Of a stretch of DNA of 64,000 nt, positions 36,243 through 44,125 are shown one piece after another. Under the pieces are notes generated by a model. The model saw only the letters and a program-made list of their open reading frames with translations. It was not told the origin of the DNA and did no database searches. The position numbers were made by a program, and so were the translations under genes. This DNA is from Candidatus Melainabacteria bacterium (GTDB taxonomy: Bacteria; Cyanobacteriota; Vampirovibrionia; 2-02-FULL-35-15), in NCBI GenBank assembly GCA_023250195.1, contig JAHFBF010000005.1, positions 1 to 64,000 on the forward strand, given 5' to 3'. Each line of letters opens with the position of its first letter. Position 1 is the first letter of the stretch.

Positions 36243-36259
36243 TTCGTTTTCCTTCTTAT

Positions 36260-36352
36260 AGCTCCAGACAAGCTGGAGCTTCCTTCTGTTGATCCCTTTC
36301 CCTCGATCGGATTTGCCGGATAAACCGGTCAAATCCTTTAATTATTAGAGCG
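36260..36352. repeat. Two-hairpin repeat element upstream of fusA
   Basis: Hairpin 1: AGCTCCAG (36260-36267) with CTGGAGCT (36273-36280) around ACAAG. Hairpin 2: GGATTTGCCGG (36309-36319) with CCGGTCAAATCC (36325-36336). The tail is TTTAATTATTAGAGCG. Similar elements occur at 39228, 39385, 44257 and 50862. It ends 18 bp before the fusA start and lies within its leader. Confidence 0.8.
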
Positions 36353-36376
36353 TCTTATTTCCTTTTCCTTTACGAC

Positions 36377-36409
36377 GCGAAGAATATTCCTCATCGGAAC
36401 ATTCTTCGC
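36377..36409. repeat. GCGAAGAATATTCC hairpin
   Basis: Arms GCGAAGAATATTCC and GGAACATTCTTCGC (one mismatch) around TCATC. A related hairpin with the same TCATC loop occurs at 38412. Confidence 0.75.
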
Positions 36410-36477
36410 TCATATTTCTTATCACCTTATTGCACTGGTTTACAAACCAGAGAAAAATAATTTTATCATTAAATCTT

Positions 36478-36510
36478 CGTTGCGAGCCCGCCTAAGGCGG
36501 GCTCGCAACG
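36478..36510. repeat. Strong 15-bp hairpin between fusA and the permease gene
   Basis: Perfect arms CGTTGCGAGCCCGCC and GGCGGGCTCGCAACG with loop TAA. No long T-run follows on either strand, so a terminator role is uncertain. Confidence 0.85.
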
Positions 36511-36531
36511 GCAATTAGTGTTTACAAACTA

Positions 36532-36558
36532 GTAGAGGCGAGGTAACCTCGCCTCTAC
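36532..36558. repeat. GTAGAG/CTCTAC palindrome upstream of the permease gene
   Basis: Perfect arms GTAGAGGCGAGG and CCTCGCCTCTAC around TAA. It lies 20 bp before the GTG start of the permease gene. A decayed version may also lie inside that gene at 37019-37046. Confidence 0.88.
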
Positions 36559-36577
36559 TGTTAGAATCTATTTTATA

Positions 36578-37444
36578 GTGTTACATGATTTTTTAAAACT
36601 TATTTTAGATTATACATTTGATTTAGTGCCTGCTTTCTTACTCGCTTTACTTATCTCAGCCATTCTTGCTGAAATTCTCCCCGAAAATTTCTTTGAAAAG
36701 ATACTTGGCTCAAATAATTTTATATCAATTTTGCTTTTCAGTATTGTTGGTGCTTTAATCCCATTATGCACCTGTGGAATGATCCCATTGGCAAATAAGT
36801 TTCAAAAAAAAGGGACTTCATGGCTTATAGTAATTTCATTTTTAACTGCCGGGAATGCAAGCAGCCTTACTGCACTTATTCTGACATTTGTTTTGGGAGT
36901 AAAAATCACTTTATATAGATTTTTATTTGCCGTAGTATTTGGAATTATAGTTGCTTATATATTTGCTTTATTTTTCAAGCCAACAAACAAATTACAATCA
37001 ACCAACGACAATAATCACGTAGAGGTTTTGCATGCAGAACTCCTGCCGCGAAAAATATTTTTTGAATTCACTTCTCTTCTTGTTTCCTTTGGTCCATGGG
37101 TTTTAATTTCAATAATTATCGCTACATCAATCTCACTACTTCTAAAACCAGATTACGTTATAGCTTTTGCAGGAAATAAAAATATTCTTAGTCCATTTCT
37201 GCTTTCTATAGCCGGTTTTCCATTTTATTTTTGTGGCGGTTCAGATATTCCTATTTCAAAGATACTGCTTGAAAAGGGGGCAGGTCTTGGTAGTGTGCTG
37301 GCATTTATGACAGCCTCTCCAGGAGTGAATTTGACAAGTTTTTTGGTTTATCAAAAATGGCTTGGGGTTAAAAACGCGTTTATTTATCTGACGATATCAC
37401 TTCTGGTATGTGGGGTTTTGGGATTAATTGCCAATTGTCTATAA
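36578..37444 (+). CDS. ArsP/DUF318-type permease, 288 aa
   Basis: Polytopic membrane protein of the permease family that includes ArsP (PF03773). Two halves with about eight to ten membrane segments are separated by a soluble loop (about residues 125-165, KPTNKLQSTNDNNHVEVLHA). The conserved Cys motif PLCTCGMIPLA and the second-half FPFYFCGGSDIPISK are visible. Family members export organoarsenicals or other toxic compounds; the substrate here is unknown. The start is GTG (36578), as no ATG fits. The stop overlaps the end of recO by 6 nt on the other strand. Confidence 0.8.
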   Translation: MLHDFLKLILDYTFDLVPAFLLALLISAILAEILPENFFEKILGSNNFISILLFSIVGALIPLCTCGMIPLANKFQKKGTSWLIVISFLTAGNASSLTALILTFVLGVKITLYRFLFAVVFGIIVAYIFALFFKPTNKLQSTNDNNHVEVLHAELLPRKIFFEFTSLLVSFGPWVLISIIIATSISLLLKPDYVIAFAGNKNILSPFLLSIAGFPFYFCGGSDIPISKILLEKGAGLGSVLAFMTASPGVNLTSFLVYQKWLGVKNAFIYLTISLLVCGVLGLIANCL

Positions 37445-38197
37445 TGAAAACACTAAATCGAAGCTTTTGATTTTCTTTTTTGCTCTTATATCCAGATGTT
37501 CTCTTAGTAACTCAAGAGCAGATCTTATATTCTTACTTTTGAGTTCTTCCTGAATATTCCGGCTTGGAAAATCATCACTTTCAAATTCAAATAAAACTTT
37601 AAGCACATCTAAATCTATAGATTTATTATCTATTAATGGAGAACAATTACTACAAAGGATGCCTCCTAAAATACTTGAATATGGGAAATTATCTAATAGA
37701 GCAGGGGCAAGACCTACCTCTACAGCGCATGATACACATGTTTCAAATTGTGGTTTATAGCCATTAATAGATAAAAATTTAGAAATAAAACTTATCGAAT
37801 CCAAATCAGGATTAGATGATCTCTGTAAACGATCTAAACTTTCATAAAGCAAATCATAAATATGCAAACTATCAGTTTCATCCTCATGTGCAAAATTACC
37901 TACTATCTCAAGGAATAAAACAGCACTTGTCAAAAGAGCTAAATTTGCTCTGAGTAAAGAAAAACTATTTACCTGCTCACAGTCACAAACCGTGTCCAGA
38001 TTCTTTCCATTTGCAAGGTGAAAATAACAGCACGAAAGCTGATCCACCTTTCCGCTGAATTTACTTAATGGTTTTCTGACACCTTTAACTACTGCTCTTA
38101 CAAGTCCATTTTCTTTTGTGTATATATTTAATATCTTGTCAGACTCACCAAGATCATAACTATTTAAAACTATTCCACAGTCGTTATAGGTAGGCAT
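37439..38197 (-). CDS. recO: DNA repair protein RecO
   Basis: Recombination mediator that helps load RecA on SSB-coated DNA. N-terminal OB fold (residues 1-80: GIVLNSYDLGESDKILNIYT, VVKGVRKPLSKFSGKVDQL). A helical middle contains a zinc-finger-like site with CVSC (about 157-160) and CSNC (about 189-192). Length 252 aa is normal. Ends meet those of the permease gene (6-nt overlap, convergent). It stands alone, without era or other usual neighbours. Confidence 0.9.
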   Translation of the reverse strand: MPTYNDCGIVLNSYDLGESDKILNIYTKENGLVRAVVKGVRKPLSKFSGKVDQLSCCYFHLANGKNLDTVCDCEQVNSFSLLRANLALLTSAVLFLEIVGNFAHEDETDSLHIYDLLYESLDRLQRSSNPDLDSISFISKFLSINGYKPQFETCVSCAVEVGLAPALLDNFPYSSILGGILCSNCSPLIDNKSIDLDVLKVLFEFESDDFPSRNIQEELKSKNIRSALELLREHLDIRAKKKIKSFDLVFSL

Positions 38198-38495
38198 AGG
38201 AAAATCTTATCCTAAATTTCTTACTATCCTTAATAATTCTTACGCATTCAAAGGAAGCCCCAATTCGTTTGGGTTTATATAACAGTATTACAATTTTTTA
38301 CATTTCTAAACCAAATTATAAAGGTTTCATAAATTAAAAGTTAATTACCTATATCAAAGCTGTATTATTTGATAGTTTTATATAGCATCCTAATTAAACC
38401 CCTAAATATAAGCGAAGGATATTCTTCATCAGAATATCCTGAGCGCCGAAACGGAGAGAAAACATTTAAGCCTAAATGTTTTCAAATAAAAAGAA
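38198..38495. other. Divergent spacer with a hairpin repeat
   Basis: Promoter region for recO (minus) and the winged-helix gene (plus), AT-rich. At 38412-38445 a hairpin with arms GGATATTCT and AGAATATCC and loop TCATC, preceded by GCGAA and followed by GAGCG, resembles the repeat at 36377. Confidence 0.55.
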
Positions 38496-38819
38496 ATGAC
38501 AGAAAGAAAAGTAGTTGAGCAGGATATTCCACAAGAACCAGACGCTGATCTCAGCGACGAAGCAAGGGTAGCTTTAGCCCTTTACTTAAAAGTTTATTCT
38601 GAGGGAAAAGTTACACCACAGGGAGTTGTTGTTCCTGAATTAAATATTTATAAGCTCTCGCAGCAGGCAGAAGTACCAAATAAAGTAGTCAGCAAAGTTT
38701 TTGAAAGATTACGCGGAAAAGGATTTTTAAGCAATCTTCCATCAGGTCACCTTATCGTCAAGAATCTAGAAGAATTTCAACAATGGCTTATCAGTCAAGG
38801 GGCCTCAATAGAAACTTAA
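38496..38819 (+). CDS. Small winged-helix-type protein, 107 aa
   Basis: The C-terminal part (about residues 50-100: YKLSQQAEVPNKVVSKVFER, then GFLSNLPSGHLIVKN) has the helix-turn-helix plus wing pattern of Crp/GntR-type regulators. The first 45 residues are acidic, then helical (EARVALALYLKVYSEGK), perhaps for dimerisation. It is too short for a ligand domain. Target unknown. It is convergent with a small secreted Cys-rich gene, the two stops only 15 bp apart. Confidence 0.65.
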   Translation: MTERKVVEQDIPQEPDADLSDEARVALALYLKVYSEGKVTPQGVVVPELNIYKLSQQAEVPNKVVSKVFERLRGKGFLSNLPSGHLIVKNLEEFQQWLISQGASIET

Positions 38820-38834
38820 ATTTGTTATTAATTT

Positions 38835-39080
38835 TTAATCAGTATTTTCAGCTTCGCAGGTTCCAAGATCGCTATCTGCATCTTTTTTACATTTCAGTGA
38901 CACTTCTTCGCCCTTTGCATTTGTATAAACTGGACAACATGCAGGGAATTCCTCTGTTGGAGGATCACCACAATATTCATCTAATTTCTGGCACTCAGCA
39001 AATGCCCCGCATAATGGGAAAATCGCCAATGCAGCAGCAGTAATAAAAATAATTGACTGTTTGTAAATAAAAGTAGACAT
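38835..39080 (-). CDS. Small secreted Cys-rich protein, about 81 aa
   Basis: I place the start at the ATG at 39080 (MSTFIYKQ), because the longer frame up to 39167 adds a hydrophilic segment before the signal peptide. The signal sequence SIIFITAAALAIFPLCGAFA ends AFA before E-C. The mature part of about 53 residues is acidic with six Cys in the order C-x6-C-x10-CC-x14-C-x9-C. The adjacent CC in the middle recalls inhibitor-cystine-knot peptides. No family recognised. The role could be adhesion, toxin or inhibitor, none shown. Confidence 0.65.
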   Translation of the reverse strand: MSTFIYKQSIIFITAAALAIFPLCGAFAECQKLDEYCGDPPTEEFPACCPVYTNAKGEEVSLKCKKDADSDLGTCEAENTD

Positions 39081-39227
39081 AGCTCTTTCTAATTCTAAGG
39101 GCACTTTTTCCATCTTGTGTACATATCTTATACCCGATAAAATTACAGGAGCGGTAACAAAAATCATATTTCAGGACATAATCATCTAGTTTATCTAGGG
39201 TATTTAGCTGATTTTAATCTGTTCTTA

Positions 39228-39304
39228 AAGCTTCAGACAAGCTGAAGCTTGTATCTGTCGGTTCCTTTCACAGAATAGGATTTACCCATTTTTATAAACG
39301 CTCC
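39228..39304. repeat. Two-hairpin repeat element
   Basis: Perfect first hairpin AAGCTTCAG with CTGAAGCTT around ACAAG (39228-39250). The second part is decayed (AGGATTTACCCATTTTTATAA). Tail AACGCTCC. Confidence 0.7.
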
Positions 39305-39384
39305 GTGACTTATTACGGCTAATGCCTACTTAAGTCACTTCGCTTTTAGCGGTTTTATTTCACGACGTTCCGGTTGTTTATATT

Positions 39385-39476
39385 GCCGCAGACAAGCTGC
39401 GGCTTCCGTCGATAATACTTCTCACAGGATCAGATTTGCCCAATAAATGGGACAAATCCTATAGTCATTAGAACGA
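39385..39476. repeat. Two-hairpin repeat element
   Basis: GCCGCAG and CTGCGGC around ACAAG (39385-39403). Second hairpin AGATTTGCCCA with TGGGACAAATCCT (39432-39460). Tail CATTAGAACG. Closely matches the copy upstream of fusA. Confidence 0.8.
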
Positions 39477-39521
39477 TTTAACTAACATTATTACTCACCT
39501 TGATATTTACTTCTTTTCTAC

Positions 39522-39566
39522 GCTATGATCAAATTGCCCTCAGTTTTCTGTTTATAATTTTTTGTC
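39522..39566 (+). repeat. 45-bp direct repeat, copy 1
   Basis: Begins GCTATGATCAAATTGCCCTC and ends TAATTTTTTGTC. Identical over 45 bp to 39698-39742, 176 bp apart start to start. Confidence 0.95.
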
Positions 39567-39697
39567 TTTTTTCTATTCCGCCGATTTTAGCAGAGACTAA
39601 AATCGGCTTTGCACAAATTTAATGGTCTTTATTATCTCCCGACATTTCGGTTTTTTGTTTCCAAAAAAACCTTCACTTGCTTTCCTATTATTTATTA

Positions 39698-39742
39698 GCT
39701 ATGATCAAATTGCCCTCAGTTTTCTGTTTATAATTTTTTGTC
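39698..39742 (+). repeat. 45-bp direct repeat, copy 2
   Basis: Same 45 bp as 39522-39566. The sequences before both copies are T/C-rich but not identical. Confidence 0.95.
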
Positions 39743-39889
39743 CTACAAACATTAAAGTTATGGGAGTTCGGTATTTTTAGTAGTTAAGTATATCGATGTG
39801 CCATACGGCAATTGAAAACGGATACTATTAAACAAGAACACCCACCTGGATTTTTCCGGGCAAACAATTTTCAGGAAATCAAGGGTATC

Positions 39890-39918
39890 GTAGAGGCAGG
39901 TTTGAACCCTGCCTCTAC
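39890..39918. repeat. GTAGAG/CTCTAC palindrome after mtnA
   Basis: Arms GTAGAGGCAGG (39890-39900) and CCTGCCTCTAC (39908-39918) with a 7-nt centre. On the plus strand it is followed by TTTTTATG, so it looks like a terminator for plus-strand transcripts. For mtnA (minus) it lacks a T-run. Confidence 0.85.
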
Positions 39919-39921
39919 TTT

Positions 39922-41016
39922 TTATGCAAAGGTTACTTCATTAAAAACATTCTTAATCTCATCGATATAATCACCACATAAAATTCCTTTTTCAGTAATA
40001 ATGCCAGAGATATACTTTGCCGGTGTTACATCAAAAGCAGGATTTCTAACTTTAACTCCACTGACACAAATTGATTTTCCATTTATATTTGTAACTTCCT
40101 CAGCATGCCTTTCTTCAATTGGAATATCAGAGTCGCTTTTACATGAAAGATCAAAAGTAGAAAGCGGTGCTGCTATATAAAAAGGAATATTGTTTTCTTT
40201 TGCTAAAACTGCAAGCTGATAAGTACCTATTTTATTTGCAGTATCCCCATTTGCTGCAATTCTATCTGCACCAGCAATAACCAGATCTATTTCTCCTTTT
40301 TGCATTAAATGTCCACAGGCAGTATCCGATATTAATATGCAGTCAATTTCATTTTCATCACATTCAAATGTAGTCAGTCTAGCCCCCTGCTGGCGAGGTC
40401 TGGTTTCAGCTGCAAAAACTTTAATGTTTTGATTTTTTTTATGCACAGTTAATATCACACCAAATGCAGTCCCTATACCACCTGTAGCAAGAGCACCGGT
40501 GTTACAGATGGTTAGTAGAGACTTGCTGCGGCAAGTCTCTACGATTTTTGCACCATGTTCACCAATCTTTTGACAGCGCATTGCATCATCTTCATGAATC
40601 CAGACAGCACGCTTGGTAATGATTTCCTGTAAGGGCATGCCATGGCAGTCCCCTGCAATATCATTTAAAACCAGATCAATAGCCCATTTTAGATTTACTG
40701 CTGTTGGGCGGGATTGTTTGATTTCTTCAGCAATAGATTTTAACCGTTTGATTTGTAAAGGCAATTCATGAATTGCCTTTACTTCATTGACAGCAAGCGC
40801 CATTCCATAAGCTGCAGTAATGCCAATCAATGGTGCCCCACGCAAAGTCATGTTTTTAATCGCTTCTATAACTTGTTTGTAACTTGTAAGTTCAAGATAT
40901 TTCTTTTCATGCGGCAAAAGTCTTTGATCTAAAACATGTAGAGATGGGGTTCCTCCATCTCTACAATCCCAGAGCAGGGGTTGAACCTTCGATTGAACTT
41001 GTAAATTTGGCTTCAT
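39922..41016 (-). CDS. mtnA: S-methyl-5-thioribose-1-phosphate isomerase
   Basis: Methionine salvage isomerase (MTR-1-P to MTRu-1-P), about 364 aa from the ATG at 41016 (MKPNLQVQS); a longer start at 41052 adds a hydrophobic leader and is less likely. Signatures are LRGAPLIGITAAYGMAL, CNTGALATGGIGTAFGVI (catalytic Cys), ETRPRQQGARLT, and AGADRIAANGDTANKIGTYQ (catalytic Asp). Two GTAGAG palindromes are embedded: one codes CRDGGTPSLH where relatives run directly from LLWD into LDQRLLP, and the other codes VETCRSKSL just before TICNTG. The frame is kept in both. No other methionine-salvage gene is nearby. Confidence 0.92.
   Translation of the reverse strand: MKPNLQVQSKVQPLLWDCRDGGTPSLHVLDQRLLPHEKKYLELTSYKQVIEAIKNMTLRGAPLIGITAAYGMALAVNEVKAIHELPLQIKRLKSIAEEIKQSRPTAVNLKWAIDLVLNDIAGDCHGMPLQEIITKRAVWIHEDDAMRCQKIGEHGAKIVETCRSKSLLTICNTGALATGGIGTAFGVILTVHKKNQNIKVFAAETRPRQQGARLTTFECDENEIDCILISDTACGHLMQKGEIDLVIAGADRIAANGDTANKIGTYQLAVLAKENNIPFYIAAPLSTFDLSCKSDSDIPIEERHAEEVTNINGKSICVSGVKVRNPAFDVTPAKYISGIITEKGILCGDYIDEIKNVFNEVTFA
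40515..40542. repeat. GTAGAG/CTCTAC palindrome inside mtnA (second)
   Basis: Arms GTAGAGACTTGC (40515-40526) and GCAAGTCTCTAC (40531-40542), loop TGCG. It codes VETCRSKSL on the minus strand, six residues or fewer from the catalytic CNTG motif. Confidence 0.88.
40938..40964. repeat. GTAGAG/CTCTAC palindrome inside mtnA (first)
   Basis: Arms GTAGAGATGG (40938-40947) and CCATCTCTAC (40955-40964). It codes CRDGGTPSLH in the N-terminal part, as an apparent insertion between two conserved stretches. Confidence 0.88.
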
Positions 41017-41083
41017 AATCAGTAAAAAATTTATAAAACATAATAATACCATTCTATAACCACAAGTAACTTAACCTGCTGAA

Positions 41084-41962
41084 CTATTTAAAATTTTCAT
41101 AAACCAATCTGCTTATTTCTCTGATTATTTTCTGCCCATTTAAATTATTAAATGGTCTTTTTACTATTATTGAAATCCCTATCCTTTTCCCAAAAGGAAA
41201 ATAAATTATTCCTGCATCACCAACACAAATACCAATCGTGCCTGTCTTATGTGCAAATCTTGTGTATTTTCCAAGTCCTTTTTTAACCAAGGATTTATTC
41301 TTAACATCAAGCAATGCACTCTTCAAAATTCTTTTTGAGCTTTTGCTGAGTAAATCCCCTTCAAGTGCACCTTCAAGAAGCATCACCAAATCTTTTGGAG
41401 ATGTTTTATTTGTTCCTTTAAAGTCTCCAAGAAAATTTACAAGCTTTGTGTTTTTTACTCCTAGTTTTGAAATTAGAGCATTTGTTGAATTAATTCCACC
41501 AAGCCTACCAATGAGCATATTTGTAGCTGTATTGTCACTTATTGCAAGCATTAGTTTGAAAATTTTTCTGAGCCTAAATTTTGTGCCGGCTTTTGTAAAC
41601 TGCAGAATGCCTGCTCCCTGAGCATAATGGTATCTTTTTAAAGTTAGTTTTTCATCCCAGGATATTTCTTTCTTATCAATTTTCATAAGCAGAATTACTG
41701 CTACAGGAATTTTTATCAAACTTGCTGCAGGAAAAGCATAGTCTCCATTTATATTTATAGAATCTTTAAGCCATGAAGGTTTAACACAAACCCCACAGAT
41801 TAGATTTGGATATTGCTTTAATTTTGTTTTAATAAGGGAATTTAAACGGCTCGGAATATTTGGCTGTAAACATTTACACTCAGTTAGAAAAAATGTATGG
41901 TTTAATAAAAATAGAAATAATATTCCTATAACTTTATGTTTTAACTTTGATGGACCAATCAT
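41084..41962 (-). CDS. Class A beta-lactamase-fold protein, about 292 aa
   Basis: Serine beta-lactamase/transpeptidase-like fold. The S-x-x-K is in FPAASLIKIPV (S81, K84 from the ATG at 41962), SDN in LAISDNTATNML and KTG in FAHKTGTIGICVGDAG. A hydrophobic N-terminal stretch (KVIGILFLFLLNHTFFL) is a signal peptide or anchor. The omega-loop ExxLN with the deacylating Glu is not evident: the region reads FLGDFKGTNKTSPKDL. It may therefore be a related peptidase or penicillin-binding protein rather than an efficient beta-lactamase. An in-frame start at 42016 would overlap the upstream gene by 35 nt. Confidence 0.75.
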   Translation of the reverse strand: MIGPSKLKHKVIGILFLFLLNHTFFLTECKCLQPNIPSRLNSLIKTKLKQYPNLICGVCVKPSWLKDSININGDYAFPAASLIKIPVAVILLMKIDKKEISWDEKLTLKRYHYAQGAGILQFTKAGTKFRLRKIFKLMLAISDNTATNMLIGRLGGINSTNALISKLGVKNTKLVNFLGDFKGTNKTSPKDLVMLLEGALEGDLLSKSSKRILKSALLDVKNKSLVKKGLGKYTRFAHKTGTIGICVGDAGIIYFPFGKRIGISIIVKRPFNNLNGQKIIREISRLVYENFK

Positions 41963-41981
41963 AGATGTATCTGATTGTTGA

Positions 41982-42950
41982 TTATCTTCTTGAACCCATT
42001 CTAAGCAGTCCTGCAAGGGGGTTTCTGCACGTTTTCAATTCTTCAAGTTCTTCAATTTGTTCTTTTATTACTTGTTTTAGTCTTAATATTTCCTGTTCAT
42101 GTTTTCTCTGTAATGTTAATAACTCTTTTCTATGCTGCTCACTTGATTTTGAATAAAAAGCTTCCCATTCAATTTGTTTTTTTTCAATAAGTCCTTCAAT
42201 TTGTTCTCTCAAATTCGATATCTGCTCATGGTACTTTTCTTCAACTTCCAGCTCCATTTCAGCAATTTCATCCTGCATCAGTTCCATTCTCTCTGACAAC
42301 TCAAGTGCCTGTTCTTTACTTTGGCTTACTTCAGTGGTTAAGTCTTCATTTTTCTTTTTAATTTCAGCAATTTCTAAATCCTTTTGAACAATTACCTGAT
42401 AGAGCTCCTTGGCTTTTTTCCCTTTTATCTGAGTCTGTCCATTATTAGATAAAGTAAGTTCTGACAGTTTTCTGTCCAGATTATTAATGGTTTTTTGTTT
42501 TGCATCAAGTTCTGCATGAAGTGCTGTAATAGTTTCAGAAGCCGGCAGGGACCTTGATTCAATTTCCCTATTTAAGGTTTCTTCCAGTTCACATGCTTTT
42601 GCTTTTATAGCTTCAAGTTCCTGGCGGGCAATGTTTAGAGATTGTTTTAATCTGTAAATAGGCGATAAAGATAAAAGCCCTTTTATTTTTTCCTGTCCTT
42701 CAAAACTTACATTTTTCAGAACTTCTGTAAAAGATGATAAAAGTTTTATTTCATTGTATGTAAGTCCTGACTCACGTAATTTATGAAACATCTGGATTGA
42801 TTCAAAATCTTCCCCAGTAAAGCTTTCTAAACCTCCCAAATTTGAATCTGGTTCTATTTCAAGTTCACGTTCATATAAAGACAGAGTATCTTCAGCAAGA
42901 TTAAGCTTTTTCAAGACTTCTTCACGAGGTAATTTTTCTTGGTCCAACAT
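41982..42950 (-). CDS. MerR-type HTH with long coiled coil, 322 aa
   Basis: Residues 8-75 fit a MerR-like winged helix: LPREEVLKKLNLAEDTLSLYEREL, then FTGEDFESIQMFHKLRESGLTYNEIKLL. From about residue 105 to 310 it is almost continuous coiled coil (heptads of Leu/Ile with Glu/Lys/Gln). The C-terminus CRNPLAGLLRMGSRR is basic. This is not a normal small-molecule MerR regulator. The architecture recalls DNA-binding, segregation or scaffold proteins with a MerR head. The beta-lactamase-fold gene follows 19 bp later, so they may be co-expressed. Confidence 0.65.
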   Translation of the reverse strand: MLDQEKLPREEVLKKLNLAEDTLSLYERELEIEPDSNLGGLESFTGEDFESIQMFHKLRESGLTYNEIKLLSSFTEVLKNVSFEGQEKIKGLLSLSPIYRLKQSLNIARQELEAIKAKACELEETLNREIESRSLPASETITALHAELDAKQKTINNLDRKLSELTLSNNGQTQIKGKKAKELYQVIVQKDLEIAEIKKKNEDLTTEVSQSKEQALELSERMELMQDEIAEMELEVEEKYHEQISNLREQIEGLIEKKQIEWEAFYSKSSEQHRKELLTLQRKHEQEILRLKQVIKEQIEELEELKTCRNPLAGLLRMGSRR

Positions 42951-43207
42951 ATCTTATCTTTTATTTATTTCTGGCCTAAAAATATATTTTAATTACTAAC
43001 ACAAATAATGATTTTCTTATATATTACCACTTCTGCAGATTCAGGATCTCCCACAAAATAGCGACATAATTTACGTTAGCAACTATGTAACATTTATATT
43101 AATAGTAACTATTAGATATAACTTATAACAATGGAAAATTTGTACTTTTCACTTAGAGTAGAACAGATACAGACAACGGGTTAACCTTTAGATAAAATAA
43201 CAATGGT

Positions 43208-44125
43208 ATGAAAAATATAAAAGTTCTTAAACCAAGCTTAAAAAAATCTCATTTGAGTATCGTAAAATCTTTAATTTTCTTTATTTTCTTAACCTCTAAT
43301 CTATTCCTTTGCTGTTTTGCACAGGACAATATTACTCCTTTTGAAATAGTTGTTAAACCTGAGGTTGCAAGCCTTGGAGATACTGTTTCAGTAAAGATCA
43401 GAAAGCTGCCAACTGAAAAGAATCCTCCCAGGATTTTCTTTGAAAAAACAAAAGTCCCGGTTTTCAGCCTGTCTGAAACCTGGTACAGGACTCTTTTACC
43501 AATAAGTGCAGGTGTTAAAGCCGGTACTTATCCAATTGAAATTTTTTATAAGGGACATACTAAAAAAATCGACCTGACTGTTAAAGACACAAAATACCCA
43601 CTTCAGGATCTAACTCTGCCTAAAACGGTTTCAGAATTAAAAGCAAGCAAAGTTGAAAAAGCACTGGTTGCTAAAGCACTAAATACTTACAGTAATGAAA
43701 AATTCTGGCGTGAAAAATTTATTTTGCCGTCAAGTGGGCCATTATCTACTGCCTATGGGGTAAAAAGAAGAGTGAATGGAGTTATTAATCCTGATTATTT
43801 TCATAAAGGGTTGGATTTTGCCGCCGCCAGCGGCAGCAGCATAAAAGCCCCGGAAAATGGGAGAGTAGTACTTGTAGGTCTAGCATCAAAAGGATTTGTT
43901 GTAAACGGAAATTGTATTTTTATAGACCATGGACATGGTGTAGTAAGTGGATATTTGCATCTAAGCTCTGTTTTAGTAAAAGACGGAGACTTTGTAAAAA
44001 AAGGACAGCTAATTGGTAAAGTTGGAAGTACCGGGATTGCCAGTGGACCACATTTACACTGGGGAGTATATGTACTAGGAAAGACAGTTGAGCCTCTGTT
44101 ATGGACTAAAACAATCATCGATTGA
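43208..44125 (+). CDS. M23 family (LytM) peptidase, 305 aa
   Basis: Exported zinc endopeptidase or LytM-like factor acting on peptidoglycan cross-links. A signal/anchor at about residues 15-40 (SLIFFIFLTSNLFLCCFAQ) is followed by a beta-rich N-domain. The M23 domain at about 165-300 has catalytic HKGLDFA (H199, D203) and GPHLHWGV (H282, H284), so the zinc site appears complete. SSGPLSTAYGVKRR marks the domain start. Likely role: cell-wall remodelling. It stands alone with divergent and downstream spacers. Confidence 0.88.
   Translation: MKNIKVLKPSLKKSHLSIVKSLIFFIFLTSNLFLCCFAQDNITPFEIVVKPEVASLGDTVSVKIRKLPTEKNPPRIFFEKTKVPVFSLSETWYRTLLPISAGVKAGTYPIEIFYKGHTKKIDLTVKDTKYPLQDLTLPKTVSELKASKVEKALVAKALNTYSNEKFWREKFILPSSGPLSTAYGVKRRVNGVINPDYFHKGLDFAAASGSSIKAPENGRVVLVGLASKGFVVNGNCIFIDHGHGVVSGYLHLSSVLVKDGDFVKKGQLIGKVGSTGIASGPHLHWGVYVLGKTVEPLLWTKTIID

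Larger units (their letters stand above)
39168..39921. other. 750-bp gene-free region dense in repeats
   Basis: No supported gene. It holds two two-hairpin elements (39228-39304 and 39385-39476), a perfect 45-bp direct repeat (39522-39566 and 39698-39742), a strong 11-bp hairpin between the copies (GCCGATTTTAG at 39580-39590 with CTAAAATCGGC at 39597-39607) and a GTAGAG palindrome (39890-39918). Confidence 0.75.

Noticed and set aside
36243-36332. N-terminal extension of EF-G
   Set aside because: The extra 30 codons are read out of a palindromic repeat. The ATG at 36242 has a good AAGGA site and matches the normal N-terminus.
37019-37046. Decayed GTAGAG palindrome inside the permease gene
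   Set aside because: Arms match at only about 12 of 16 positions and the centre is unlike other copies; too weak to call.
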